A stretch of 64,000 nt of DNA from Pandoraea anapnoica (GCF_902459765.1 NZ_CABPSP010000004.1:310001-374000), one strand, 5' to 3'; shown: positions 1 through 8,059, counted from the first letter of the stretch. The notes: a model not told the origin generated them from the letters alone. Numbers and translations: made by a program.

Positions 1-1341
1 CGCGCGCAGATCGCGCACATCATCGTGTATCACGGCGCCACGCCCGAGAAATGGCAGATCGTGCGGGAAAAGCTGAGTGACATGACCCCGCGCGACGGCA
101 CCACAACGTACGCCGTCTCCAGCGACGACCCGAGGTACACGTTCGGCACGCCTGTGAGCGGCATGTTCGTCAAACGGCTATCCAACGGTTATGTGCGCCT
201 GAGCCCGGACGGCGGGGGCGACGACATGCTGACGACCCGCGAGATCCTGCCGCCCTACGGCACGCGGCCGGCAGTCACGCTGCAAGTCGCGGCCAGTTAT
301 TCCCCCAACGAACAGACGCTACGTGCGTTCGGGCTGAGTCTCGCGGCGCTCTCCGGATTAGGCGCGCTGGGCGTGCTGCTGCTCAGCTACTCGGTGACGC
401 GCCTCGGCCTCTCGCCGCTCACGCGGCTCACGCGCGAAGCGTCTGAAATCCGGCCGGATAACCGCTCACAACGCCTCGTGACTCGCTCGCTGCCCGTCGA
501 ACTGGACGATCTCGCGCATTCATTCAACGGTGCGCTGGCTCGGCTCGACGGTGCCTACGAACGGCTGGAATCGTTCAATGCCGACGTCGCCCACGAGTTG
601 CGCACGCCGGTCACCATCCTGATCGGACAAACGGAAGTGGCTCTGACTCGCGACCGGCCGGTCGAGGAACTGCGCATGTTGTTGCAGTCGAACCTTGAAG
701 AACTCGGCCGCATGCGCACCATCATCAACGACATGCTGTTCCTCTCGCGGGCCGATCAAGGTGAACGCGCGACGGGACTCACTGCCGTGTCGCTGGCGAG
801 CGAAGCGGCACACACGCTGGAATTTCTGGAATTTCCGCTGGAAGAAGCGCAAGTCACCGCGCGTCTGCATGGCAGCGCGTTCGCGCAAGTCAACAAGGCG
901 TTGTTCGGACGCGCGCTGGCCAATCTGGTGATGAACGCTATCGAGCATTGCGCGCCGGGTGCGAATATCGACGTGCGCATCACCACAGAGATCCCTGACG
1001 CCAGCACCACTGCCGAGTCGAACCGCGCCCGTCACGTGCGTATCGAAGTCGTCAATCCGGGGGCGGAAATCCCGGCGGACGTGCTCAAGCATCTGTTCGA
1101 CCGGTTCTACCGCGCCGAGGCGTCACGCACCAATAGCCGTGAGAATCACGGCCTTGGGCTGGCCATCGTCAAGGCCATTGCGGAAATGCACGGCGGTACG
1201 GTGTGGGCACACAGCGCGAACGGCTTCAACGCGTTCGGCTTTTCGGTCAGTCATCGCGAAGACGCGGGTGCCGCCGGCACGTCACCCGCCGCGTCTGCTA
1301 CTGCAACGACATCGACTCAGCTCGTGCGTCAGACGCCGTGA
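1..1341 (+). CDS. Sensor histidine kinase of the heavy-metal (CusS/IrlS) type, 5' end outside the window
   Basis: Inner-membrane kinase of a two-component system. It autophosphorylates on a histidine and passes the phosphate to a response regulator, which is not in the window. The frame is open from base 1, so the true start lies upstream; the GTG at 25 is only the first visible start-like codon. The visible part holds the end of a periplasmic sensor region, a membrane segment (about codons 110-133), a HAMP linker, the H-box ADVAHELRTP with the phospho-acceptor His codon at 592, the N-box NLVMNAIEH near base 930, and the G-box NHGLGLAIVKA near base 1145. The last residues overlap the 3' end of the opposing gene by 13 bp. 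The ligand cannot be read from the sequence; the CusS-like label rests on architecture. Confidence 0.9.
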   Translation, partial: RAQIAHIIVYHGATPEKWQIVREKLSDMTPRDGTTTYAVSSDDPRYTFGTPVSGMFVKRLSNGYVRLSPDGGGDDMLTTREILPPYGTRPAVTLQVAASYSPNEQTLRAFGLSLAALSGLGALGVLLLSYSVTRLGLSPLTRLTREASEIRPDNRSQRLVTRSLPVELDDLAHSFNGALARLDGAYERLESFNADVAHELRTPVTILIGQTEVALTRDRPVEELRMLLQSNLEELGRMRTIINDMLFLSRADQGERATGLTAVSLASEAAHTLEFLEFPLEEAQVTARLHGSAFAQVNKALFGRALANLVMNAIEHCAPGANIDVRITTEIPDASTTAESNRARHVRIEVVNPGAEIPADVLKHLFDRFYRAEASRTNSRENHGLGLAIVKAIAEMHGGTVWAHSANGFNAFGFSVSHREDAGAAGTSPAASATATTSTQLVRQTP

Positions 1342-1910
1342 CTCCCCAGGCTGCTCGCCTGCTGCACGGCATGCGGCGCGAAGACCGTCAGCGTTTCGCC
1401 CAGTGCCTCGCGGGCATAAGCGGCGGCCACCGTCATTTGCGCCAGACGCGCGCGTAGCTCCAGATTCTCCCGTTCCAGATGCTGCACGCGACGCATAGCG
1501 TCGGCCACGTCGGTGACACCGTCGCCAGCCGTACCGTGGCTTTCGGGTATTACGTCGAGCAGCGTCATGGCACGCGCCAGATTCTGTTCGAACTGCTGCG
1601 CCCAGACGGACTGCCCTGCGACGGGTATCCCGCCGAACGCCGGGATCACCGGGGCTTCGTACATGCTGCGGGCACGCACGATGGCTTTTTGCACAGTACC
1701 AGCGCTGGGACGGCGCGTGACGCCGGCCTGTGCCATGAAACGCAGATAGGTTTGCGCACCGTAGATCCGGCGCTCGGCTTTCCATGCATCCGTCAGGAAG
1801 GCATCGAGGAAGGCGGGGTTGTTGTGGGGGTGTGCGGCGTCTGCATCGCGTGCAGCGCCAAGCAGGGCAGCGTAGGTTGCATCGTCGAACTGCAAGGCGG
1901 ACCGTGCCAT
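1329..1910 (-). CDS. Hypothetical protein with C-terminal coiled coil
   Basis: 193-residue protein of unknown function. I chose ATG at 1910 because a GGAG sits just upstream (CCGGAGATCGCC before ATG); the frame stays open further upstream but that stretch has a biased, arginine-rich composition unlike the rest. The N-terminal half is mixed helical with a conserved-looking stretch (YLRFMAQAGVTRRPSAGTVQ, about residues 50-70) that could form a DNA-binding fold. Residues about 145-180 form a heptad-type coiled coil (VQHLERENLELRARLAQM). It has no signal peptide or membrane segment. It converges on the histidine kinase, overlapping by 13 bp. I do not recognise the family. Confidence 0.7.
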   Translation of the reverse strand: MARSALQFDDATYAALLGAARDADAAHPHNNPAFLDAFLTDAWKAERRIYGAQTYLRFMAQAGVTRRPSAGTVQKAIVRARSMYEAPVIPAFGGIPVAGQSVWAQQFEQNLARAMTLLDVIPESHGTAGDGVTDVADAMRRVQHLERENLELRARLAQMTVAAAYAREALGETLTVFAPHAVQQASSLGSHGV

Positions 1911-1994
1911 GGCGATCTCCGGGTGCTTACCGTATCGGGAGGTATCGCGCCCCGGCGAGCCAGCACAGGCCCTACCGGGGACACGACGGTCAAT

Positions 1995-2022
1995 GCGACT
2001 GCGCGCTGCGCGGCGCAGTCGC
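1995..2022 (-). terminator. GC-rich hairpin between two leftward genes
   Basis: Perfect 10-bp stem GCGACTGCGC / GCGCAGTCGC with an 8-nt loop, 14 bp beyond the stop of the periplasmic protein gene at 2036. No T-run follows on the minus strand, so it would be a weak intrinsic terminator or an RNA-stabilising hairpin. Confidence 0.4.
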
Positions 2023-2035
2023 CGGTTGACACAAC

Positions 2036-2656
2036 TTAGGGCTTCGGGGCCGAGGCAGGCGCCGGCGGCACCCACTTCTTCGCCTTGCTCTTTGCCGACG
2101 GATCCGGCGTCACGGCCACGGCAACCGCTTCGGTGTAATTCACCGTTACGGAGTCGCCCACCTTCACACCTTCGAGCAGCTTCGGATCTTCCACGTTCAC
2201 GTCGACCGTGCGGTTCGGGCCGCGCAACGTCACAACATTCGACTTCCGGTCGATACGCTGCACCGTCGCCACGACCTTCAGATTGCGCGCGGCATCGGCG
2301 GCGGGCTTCTGGCCCGGCGTCGCACGGTCAGCCCCTTCGGTCAGCACACGGCTGCGAATGCCGTCGCCCGGCGCGACGGAGATGGCCACCGAGCGCTGGA
2401 ACGCCACGATGACTTTGTCGCCCTTGCGAATCTGTTCGAAATTCCGGACATCCGGGCCAACGATGAAGGTGACCGGCTTGCCGTTATCGTCGGCTACCTG
2501 AATGGTGCGTTTCTTGACATCCACCCCCAGCAACGTGGTCCGGAATTCGACGACGTCGCCTGCAACGATGGGCGCCGGACGCGCAGCATCCTGTGCGTGC
2601 GCCACCGTCCCCAACGACAACAGACCGGCCAGAATCATGGCATTCGTGAGCTTCAT
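2036..2656 (-). CDS. Small secreted/periplasmic protein of unknown function
   Basis: 206-residue exported protein. ATG at 2656 is preceded by AAAGGACTC and gives a classical signal peptide (MKLTNAMILAGLLSLGTVAHA, cleavage after about residue 21). The mature part has two similar segments (about residues 30-90 and 125-185). Each contains a line of the type 'VDVKKRTIQVADDNGKPVTF' or 'IDRKSNVVTLRGPNRTVDVN', then 'IRKGDKV' or 'VKVGDSV', then 'AISVAP' or 'AVAVTP'. It therefore looks like an internally duplicated small beta-barrel fold. The C-terminus is Pro/Ala/Lys-rich. No catalytic motif is visible, and the function is unknown. Confidence 0.8.
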   Translation of the reverse strand: MKLTNAMILAGLLSLGTVAHAQDAARPAPIVAGDVVEFRTTLLGVDVKKRTIQVADDNGKPVTFIVGPDVRNFEQIRKGDKVIVAFQRSVAISVAPGDGIRSRVLTEGADRATPGQKPAADAARNLKVVATVQRIDRKSNVVTLRGPNRTVDVNVEDPKLLEGVKVGDSVTVNYTEAVAVAVTPDPSAKSKAKKWVPPAPASAPKP

Positions 2657-3226
2657 GCTGAGTCCTTTTGTTATCGATGTATGCATACCGAATGCATACG
2701 TTGCATATATTGGTTTGCGAAATATTTAATTATCCAAACTAAAACACCAGGCATTCGAAGACTGCGTAAAAACCCGAATGTTTCCATCGGATAGTAACAA
2801 AATAATTCAAAGCTGCAAGTTTCTTTCGAATTGCATACCAAATTCCACCATCGACTTACGTAATTAAAATTACCAACAGATTCTCACCAAATCCCTTAAC
2901 GCTCCCCAAACATGGGGACTGCAAATATCACGCTTCGATGTAGATCAGCTTTCTTTGCCTATTCATGGGGCAATAGATTTACTTTGCGCATCGATTCAGA
3001 TACACCTTGTTACAAAATTATTCACAAGATTCAAGTAATTCTTAATCCGTTCGGATGATGATTTTGCAACTTGACAGTTTGCAATCCGAATCACTATTCT
3101 GGCTTCACATACCGTTCACCATTCCGCATCGGTATTGCCTGAAAGTCATGTTTGCGCGTCATCCGGCGTCGCGTCCGCACGTGTTGGTCGTCCCGTTCAA
3201 TTCCACCATTCGAATGAGGTCACACA
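2657..3226. other. AT-rich intergenic region without a credible gene
   Basis: About 570 bp, strikingly AT-rich between about 2690 and 3060 compared with its surroundings. It separates the leftward secreted-protein gene from the rightward DUF2092 gene, so it should hold both promoters. Open frames crossing it lack ribosome-binding sites and run out of frame into neighbouring genes. I see no tRNA or stable hairpin. Confidence 0.6.
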
Positions 3227-4060
3227 GTGCTTTTTCCATTCTCCCGACGAAAAATCCGGCGATATCCCCCCCGCAGCGTCAGACTGGTCCTGTTGACGGG
3301 CGCGCTGCTTGTCGCCGCACCGGTATTGGCGCAGGCCCCCGAATCGGACAGCACTTTGCCAGTACAAGGCATGCCGGAGATGCAGCAAGGTGCGGTCGAT
3401 GCGTTGACGACAATGAGTCGGTATTTGCGCTCGCTCAAGCGATTTCAGGTACACGCGGATACCGTGACCGATGCCGTGCTGAGCACCGGACAGAATGTCG
3501 GCTTTCTTCACCAAACGGAGCTTTCCGTTCAACGTCCCGATAAGGTCCGTGCCGTTGTGACGGGTCAGGCGCGCAATCGCGGGTTCGTCTACGACGGGAG
3601 AACCTTCACCCTTTACCAAGAATCGCAAGGCAAGCGATATTTCAGTCAGGCAAGCGCCCCGCCGACCATCGACGAGCTGATTCGGGATATCGACGAGAAA
3701 TATCAGGTCGGCATGCCGTTGGCCGACCTCTTCTATTGGGGCATGGACCCGGACGATGCCACGCAATTGCGTTCTGCCCTGTTCATCGGCCTTGATCGCG
3801 TGGGCGGCGAGTGGTGCAACCATTACGCGTTCCAGCAGCCCGACGTCGACTGGGAGCTTTGGATTCGGGTCGGTGCGCGCCCGCTGCCATGCCGCTTCGT
3901 GATCACGGATACGTCGCAGCCGTCACGCCCGCGACATTCCGTGAATTACCGCTGGGATGTGAATCCGACGTTCCCGCCGGGGACCTTCACTTATAAAGCC
4001 CCCGCTGGCGCGCAACGCATCGAGATGCGGCCGCCGTCTGCCGCAGGAGGCCCGCAATGA
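3227..4060 (+). CDS. DUF2092 family secreted protein
   Basis: 277-residue protein with a basic, cleavable signal (RLVLLTGALLVAAPVLAQA, mature from about residue 36). The body matches what is known of DUF2092: an N-terminal helix 'AVDALTTMSRYLRSLKRFQV', a LolA/outer-membrane-lipoprotein-carrier-like half-barrel that reads 'KVRAVVTGQARNRGFVYDGRTFTLY', and a C-terminal 'PLPCRFVITDT...NPTFPPGTFTYKAPAGA'. The biochemical role of the family is not established; a lipid- or hydrophobe-binding periplasmic role is an inference from the fold. The start is GTG at 3227 with GAGG 7-11 bp upstream. Its stop overlaps the next start (ATGA), so the two genes are translationally coupled. Confidence 0.85.
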   Translation: MLFPFSRRKIRRYPPRSVRLVLLTGALLVAAPVLAQAPESDSTLPVQGMPEMQQGAVDALTTMSRYLRSLKRFQVHADTVTDAVLSTGQNVGFLHQTELSVQRPDKVRAVVTGQARNRGFVYDGRTFTLYQESQGKRYFSQASAPPTIDELIRDIDEKYQVGMPLADLFYWGMDPDDATQLRSALFIGLDRVGGEWCNHYAFQQPDVDWELWIRVGARPLPCRFVITDTSQPSRPRHSVNYRWDVNPTFPPGTFTYKAPAGAQRIEMRPPSAAGGPQ

Positions 4061-4806
4061 AGCGAACGACCTCTTCAGCAAGCACTCCGGCGACGGTGGG
4101 CAAACGCGGCATACTCACCGTGGCTCGTGCCACGTGCCTTGCCACAGCGGCGGTGCTTGTCCTGACGTCGACGGCCAGTCATGGCTTCGGTTTTCGGGGC
4201 GGCGCGCGCACCAGCCTTCACGGTGGCGGTGGTGGTGATTTCCACGGAGGTGGCGGGCTCCACGGCGGCGGAGCGCCGCAAGGCAACTTGAGCGGTGCCA
4301 CGCGCGGTGGCGGCCCTGCGGGCGGTGGCGCGATGCACGCCAACGCTAGCGGCGGCCAACCGCCCGGGCCGGGACCGCAGCCGCATCCGAACCCCGGCCC
4401 CAATCCATCACCCAATCCCGGCCCGCACCCGCCCGGACCTGGACCTGGACCTGGACCTGGACCTGGACCTGGACCTGGACCTGGACCCGGACCTGGACCC
4501 GGACCTCACCCACCCGCACCACCTCCCGGCCCGGGGCCGGGACCCGGGCCACATCCGCCGCCTCCACCGCCGCCGCCCCCACCGCCGTATTGGGGTTGGG
4601 GTGGCGGTTGGTATGACCCGGTGGCAGCCGCTGTCACGATCGGGGTGTCGGCAGCAATCATCGGCTCGACCGTTACCTCGTTGCCACCGAGTTGCGTGAG
4701 CACTGTCGTCAACAACGTTGCCTATCAGCGTTGCGGCTCGACCTGGTATCAGCCGGTCTATTCCGGCACCACCGTCCAGTTCGTCGTCGTGACGGCACCT
4801 CACTGA
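4057..4806 (+). CDS. Secreted Gly/Pro-rich low-complexity protein
   Basis: 249-residue protein in a two-gene operon with the DUF2092 protein, overlapping by 4 bp and with an AGGAGG site at 4045-4050. Order: a signal-type hydrophobic stretch (about residues 25-43), a Gly/His-rich segment (residues 45-105), a Pro/Gly segment (106-180) built on a GP dipeptide run, then a hydrophobic region (PVAAAVTIGVSAAIIGSTV, about 190-210). The C-terminal 40 residues carry two cysteines and many aromatics (CVSTVVNNVAYQRCGSTWYQPVY). This tail resembles ends of small envelope proteins of unknown function in this family of bacteria. It may be an extended surface or periplasmic spacer. Confidence 0.8.
   Translation: MKRTTSSASTPATVGKRGILTVARATCLATAAVLVLTSTASHGFGFRGGARTSLHGGGGGDFHGGGGLHGGGAPQGNLSGATRGGGPAGGGAMHANASGGQPPGPGPQPHPNPGPNPSPNPGPHPPGPGPGPGPGPGPGPGPGPGPGPGPHPPAPPPGPGPGPGPHPPPPPPPPPPPYWGWGGGWYDPVAAAVTIGVSAAIIGSTVTSLPPSCVSTVVNNVAYQRCGSTWYQPVYSGTTVQFVVVTAPH
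4435..4506 (+). repeat. Tandem hexanucleotide repeat GGACCY, 12 units
   Basis: Twelve consecutive GGACCT/GGACCC units without interruption, encoding a Gly-Pro dipeptide run inside the Gly/Pro-rich protein. The unit length is a multiple of three, so slippage changes protein length and not frame. Confidence 0.97.
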
Positions 4807-4919
4807 GGCAGCTATCTCAACGCGTATGTCGGCAGCACCGCATGTCATCTCCGGCGCTGCCGCATCGCTTTTTGGGTGTCGCTTGTGGGCGTCGCATCGG
4901 GAACGTTATTCTTGAGCCC

Positions 4920-5336
4920 ATGAACCGTCGCATTCTTATCGCCCCCGAAGACGTCGAACTCACGGCCATGCGCGCGCAAGGCGCAGGCGGCCAGAACGTC
5001 AACAAAGTCTCCAGTGCCATCCATTTGCGCTTCGACGTCATGCGCTCGTCGCTGCCCGACGAAGTGAAAGCGCGCCTGCTCGCCCGGCTCGATCACCGCA
5101 TTACGCAAGACGGCGTCATCATCATCAAGGCACAACAACATCGATCGCAGGAACTTAACCGCGCCGACGCGCTGGCGCGTCTTCAGGCGCTGGTTGACGC
5201 CGCCGCCATCGCACCCCGCCGCCGCGTGCCTACGCGGCCAACGTTCGCGAGTCAGGTACGCCGCCGCGATGCCAAACAGGTGCGTTCCCGCGTCAAGGCA
5301 TCGAGAGGCAAGGTCCATTCCGGACATGACGGCTAA
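4920..5336 (+). CDS. arfB: Peptidyl-tRNA hydrolase ArfB (ribosome rescue, YaeJ/ICT1 type)
   Basis: 138-residue protein that releases nascent peptides from ribosomes stalled on messages without a stop codon. It has the release-factor catalytic loop GAGGQNVNK (Gly-Gly-Gln at about residues 19-21) in a class-I release-factor domain lacking codon-recognition domains. The basic C-terminal tail (RRRDAKQVRSRVKASRGKV), which in this family enters the mRNA channel, is present. Length matches the E. coli protein (about 140). ATG at 4920 gives the family-typical N-terminus MNRRILI; the upstream site is weak. It ends 2 bp before the AT-rich operator region of hipB. Confidence 0.93.
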   Translation: MNRRILIAPEDVELTAMRAQGAGGQNVNKVSSAIHLRFDVMRSSLPDEVKARLLARLDHRITQDGVIIIKAQQHRSQELNRADALARLQALVDAAAIAPRRRVPTRPTFASQVRRRDAKQVRSRVKASRGKVHSGHDG

Positions 5337-5337
5337 T

Positions 5338-5391
5338 GCTAATTTTAATTATCATTTTCGCGCAAAAGCCAACTTAAATTAGCTTGTTGGC
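5338..5391. promoter_or_regulatory. Candidate hipB operator: two nested inverted repeats
   Basis: Two inverted repeats lie in the AT-rich spacer upstream of hipB. The first is GCTAATTTTAA (5338-5348) with TTAAATTAGC (5374-5383). The second is GCCAAC (5368-5373) with GTTGGC (5386-5391). HipB-type antitoxins autorepress by binding such palindromes; assignment to this HipB is inference from position. Confidence 0.5.
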
Positions 5392-5444
5392 AAAAATTAC
5401 TTGGAAAAGTGCTAAGATAAATCATCATTTACCCTGAAAAGCAC

Positions 5445-5747
5445 ATGATGATGAGCTTCATGGAGCCTCTAATCTCGGCACGTAAGGACGCTGGACTGAC
5501 CCAGGCCGAGCTGGCGGAACAGGCCGGGCTGTCGCGCATGACCGTGCAAAAAATGGAGTCGGGCGCGCTTGATCCACGTATGTCGACCTTGCTGGAGACG
5601 GCGCGCGCGCTCGGTCTGGAACCGATGTTCGTGCCTGCGGCACTACGTCAGGAAGTCGAAGCGTTTCTGCGCTCCGGCGGCAAATATCTTGCGCAGCCGA
5701 GCGGCGTGTCGGCCCCGCCCTCCATCGTGGAAACGCTTCGGGGCTAA
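5445..5747 (+). CDS. hipB: HipB-like antitoxin, Xre-family DNA-binding protein
   Basis: 100-residue protein with a helix-turn-helix of the Cro/C1 type at about residues 8-60 (ISARKDAGLTQAELAEQAGL then SRMTVQKMESGALDP). It should bind and neutralise the HipA kinase encoded 69 bp downstream and repress the shared promoter. The C-terminal third (residues 65-100) is not HTH and in this family contacts the toxin. Several ATGs are clustered at the start (MMMSFM), so the exact first codon among 5445-5460 is uncertain. It is slightly longer than E. coli HipB (88 residues). Confidence 0.88.
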   Translation: MMMSFMEPLISARKDAGLTQAELAEQAGLSRMTVQKMESGALDPRMSTLLETARALGLEPMFVPAALRQEVEAFLRSGGKYLAQPSGVSAPPSIVETLRG

Positions 5748-5816
5748 CCGACCCGACGGGCCTTATCAACACCATCGGCACCATCGGCGCATGACCGCCC
5801 GAACGAGACTCTCGCC

Positions 5817-7112
5817 ATGAATATCAAGTACTTGCGCGCCTATCTGCACCAGCCGGACGGCAGCCGTCGCGCCATCGGCTATCTCTCGCAGTATGGGGAC
5901 ATCTTGCGCATGTCATTCGACGAGGACTACATTGCGGACGCGCGGCGCCCCGTCCTCTCGCTCGCCTATCGCGGGGCCAACGAGACGGCGACCCGCGAAA
6001 TTCTCGCATCGCCGCAGGACGTTCGTCTCGTGCGCACCGATGGCCGCTGGCCTGTGTATTTCGAAAATCTGCTGCCCGAAGGTCACAACCGCGAACGCCT
6101 CGCCGCCGAGCGTCATTGCAGTCCCGACGACGAGTTCGAACTGCTCGCCGCCGCCGGTCATGACCTGATGGGCGCATTGGAAGTCGAGCCGGTGCCGCCG
6201 CGCGAAGGCGTGCCGGACATCGTGCATCGCTGGCACACCGCACTGGGACTCGAAATGGTCGAGCCCGGCTTCGTCGACACGCCGGTGGAAGATGCGGCGT
6301 CGCTGCCCGGCGTCGTAACGAAGTTCTCCGCCATTCGCGACGGCCGCCGCTACATCGTGAAGCGTCAGGGGCGCGCGGGATCGGTCATTCTCAAGCTGCC
6401 GACCACGCGCCACCCCGATCTCGTCGAAAACGAATTCACTGGCTATCGGCTTTGCGAAGCCCTCGACCTCGACTGCGCAAAAGCCGAAATCATCTCGCGG
6501 CACGACGCCGAACTGCCTGAGCACGTGCCGTTCGAGCACATCCTCGCGGTGCCGCGCTTCGACCGACTGCCCGATGGTCGGCGAGTGCATATGGAAGAGT
6601 TCGCTCAGGTGCTGCAATACCCGCCGCGCAGCAAATACGGACGCGGCCTCGACGTCGACTACACCACGATGCTGCGCGTGCTCGATCAGCTCTCCGGCCA
6701 GCCCGTGCGGGACGTACGCGAGTTCATGCGACGACTGATCGCGTTCATCCTGCTCGGCAACACCGACGCACATCTCAAGAACTGGGCGTTGATCTATCCC
6801 GACGCGCAGACACCCCAACTCGCCCCCGTCTATGATCCGGTGTGCGTCGCGGCCTTCTTCCACGATGTGCCGCCCTCGCACTACGGCGTGAACCGGGCCA
6901 TCGACAAGACGCTGCGTGCCTTCGACTGGCCCGCCCTCGAAGCGCTGCTCAAAGGCGCCGGACTGCTGCGCGTGGGACGGCTGATGACGATTGCTCGCGA
7001 GACGGTTCGTGAAGCGCAGGCCGTCTGGCCCACCTTGCTCGACGATGCGCCGGGTGCCGTCAAGGCCACCGTGCTGGAGCGACTGAACCGCGGCGTGGCG
7101 CTGACCGCCTGA
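5817..7112 (+). CDS. hipA: HipA-like toxin, serine/threonine protein kinase
   Basis: 431-residue kinase of the HipA family; E. coli HipA phosphorylates glutamyl-tRNA synthetase and induces persistence. The order seen is: an N-terminal HipA couple domain (residues about 5-110, with FENLLPEGHNRERLA), a nucleotide-loop region (about 165-195), the catalytic loop GNTDAHLKNW (314-323, with Asp and Asn in the positions needed for catalysis and metal binding), and the metal-binding YDP (339-341). No key residue is visibly lost, so it should be active. The target here is unknown. A nine-codon reading frame (5791-5820) ends in TGA overlapping the hipA ATG, and there is no good Shine-Dalgarno site, so hipA may be translated by coupling and kept low relative to HipB. 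Confidence 0.92.
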   Translation: MNIKYLRAYLHQPDGSRRAIGYLSQYGDILRMSFDEDYIADARRPVLSLAYRGANETATREILASPQDVRLVRTDGRWPVYFENLLPEGHNRERLAAERHCSPDDEFELLAAAGHDLMGALEVEPVPPREGVPDIVHRWHTALGLEMVEPGFVDTPVEDAASLPGVVTKFSAIRDGRRYIVKRQGRAGSVILKLPTTRHPDLVENEFTGYRLCEALDLDCAKAEIISRHDAELPEHVPFEHILAVPRFDRLPDGRRVHMEEFAQVLQYPPRSKYGRGLDVDYTTMLRVLDQLSGQPVRDVREFMRRLIAFILLGNTDAHLKNWALIYPDAQTPQLAPVYDPVCVAAFFHDVPPSHYGVNRAIDKTLRAFDWPALEALLKGAGLLRVGRLMTIARETVREAQAVWPTLLDDAPGAVKATVLERLNRGVALTA

Positions 7113-7137
7113 AACACGGCCTCGCCGCTCCGCAAAA

Positions 7138-7185
7138 AATATTACCCGGGTGATATTGCAATCCAAATAACACCCGGGTAATATT
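7138..7185. promoter_or_regulatory. Two tandem 20-bp palindromes around ACCCGGGT
   Basis: AATATTACCCGGGTGATATT (7138-7157) and AATAACACCCGGGTAATATT (7166-7185) are near-perfect copies of one palindrome, centre to centre 28 bp apart. They lie 40-87 bp upstream of the DUF2239 start. The shape suits a dimeric TetR/MarR-type repressor or activator. No regulator gene is adjacent, so the binder is unknown. Confidence 0.75.
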
Positions 7186-7224
7186 CGCCCCATCGACCAT
7201 CCGTCATCGCTATCGGAGTCCGTT

Positions 7225-7845
7225 GTGGCTACTCAATCTCTTGGCTATACCGTCTTTCGCGACAAGCGTCGCATCGCCTCCGGCTCGCTTGCCGACGCGG
7301 CCATCGCCTATCAGCAGGCGATGCTCGCCGACCCGAACGCATCGGTCCTCATCTTCGACAACTTGACGGGCGACACGCGCGACGTGGACACGCGCGGTAG
7401 TGCCGCCGACATCCGTGCGCGCTACCCCGCCGCCGTGACCGGCAGCCCCGTCAATGCCGATAGCGCACCCGAACCGGACGACGCCCCCAAAGGCCGGGGC
7501 CGCCCGAAGCTCGGCGTCGTGGCGCGCGAAGTCACGCTCCTGCCGCGTCATTGGGACTGGCTCTCCGAGCAGCGCGGCGGCGCGTCTGTCGCACTGCGCA
7601 AGCTGATCGACGAAGCTCGTCGCACGAATGCCGAGCGCGATATGCAACGTCGTGCGCAAGAGCGTTCATACAGCTTTATGTCGACGATGGCAGGCGATTT
7701 GGCGCACTTCGAAGAGGCATCCCGCGCGCTCTTCGCCAACGATCTCGACGCACTGGCCCAGCGCATCGTCGAATGGCCCGAAGACGTGCGCACGCATCTG
7801 ATGCGTCTCACGTCCACCGACGACCTGGTCGACGCGCTGGCCTGA
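7225..7845 (+). CDS. DUF2239 family protein
   Basis: 206-residue protein of a family without known function. The start is GTG at 7225 with GGAG 8-11 bp upstream. An N-terminal domain (about residues 1-75; GYTVFRDKRRIASGSLADAA) is followed by an acidic linker and an AT-hook-like 'KGRGRPKLGV' (about 89-98). A C-terminal part then reads 'VTLLPRHWDWLSEQRGGASVALRKLIDEARR', which resembles a ribbon-helix-helix-like or DNA-binding segment. Together these suggest nucleic-acid binding, which is an inference. It is preceded by the two palindromes and followed by a hairpin, so it is probably a single-gene transcript under its own regulator. Confidence 0.85.
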   Translation: MATQSLGYTVFRDKRRIASGSLADAAIAYQQAMLADPNASVLIFDNLTGDTRDVDTRGSAADIRARYPAAVTGSPVNADSAPEPDDAPKGRGRPKLGVVAREVTLLPRHWDWLSEQRGGASVALRKLIDEARRTNAERDMQRRAQERSYSFMSTMAGDLAHFEEASRALFANDLDALAQRIVEWPEDVRTHLMRLTSTDDLVDALA

Positions 7846-7865
7846 TCACGCCTTAGTCCGTCGGC

Positions 7866-7888
7866 GCGAGGGGACCATCCCCCCTCGC
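7866..7888 (+). terminator. Hairpin after the DUF2239 gene
   Basis: Stem GCGAGGGG / CCCCTCGC (8 bp) with a 7-nt loop, 20 bp after the stop. The downstream sequence is pyrimidine-rich but without a clean T-run. Confidence 0.5.
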
Positions 7889-8059
7889 CTCCCTTCACAG
7901 ATTTCGCTGATTTCACTGCTCACCGGGCGGACCGCCGCCCCGGATAGGCCTCGCTTTGCCTGTCGCTTTTGCGACATCCCTTTCGCAGCCCCCTTTTACC
8001 GACGTCCTTGTCCGACGTGTCCCGTCCGACGTTTGCGTTCTCACCAAGGAAAACGAACC

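Noticed and set aside
3055-3543. 162-codon plus-strand frame starting in the AT-rich gap
   Set aside because: It runs out of frame through the start of the DUF2092 gene and has no family-like sequence.
4435-4506. Possible CRISPR or regulatory repeat array
   Set aside because: Units are contiguous 6-mers without spacers and are translated as Gly-Pro repeats in a real gene.
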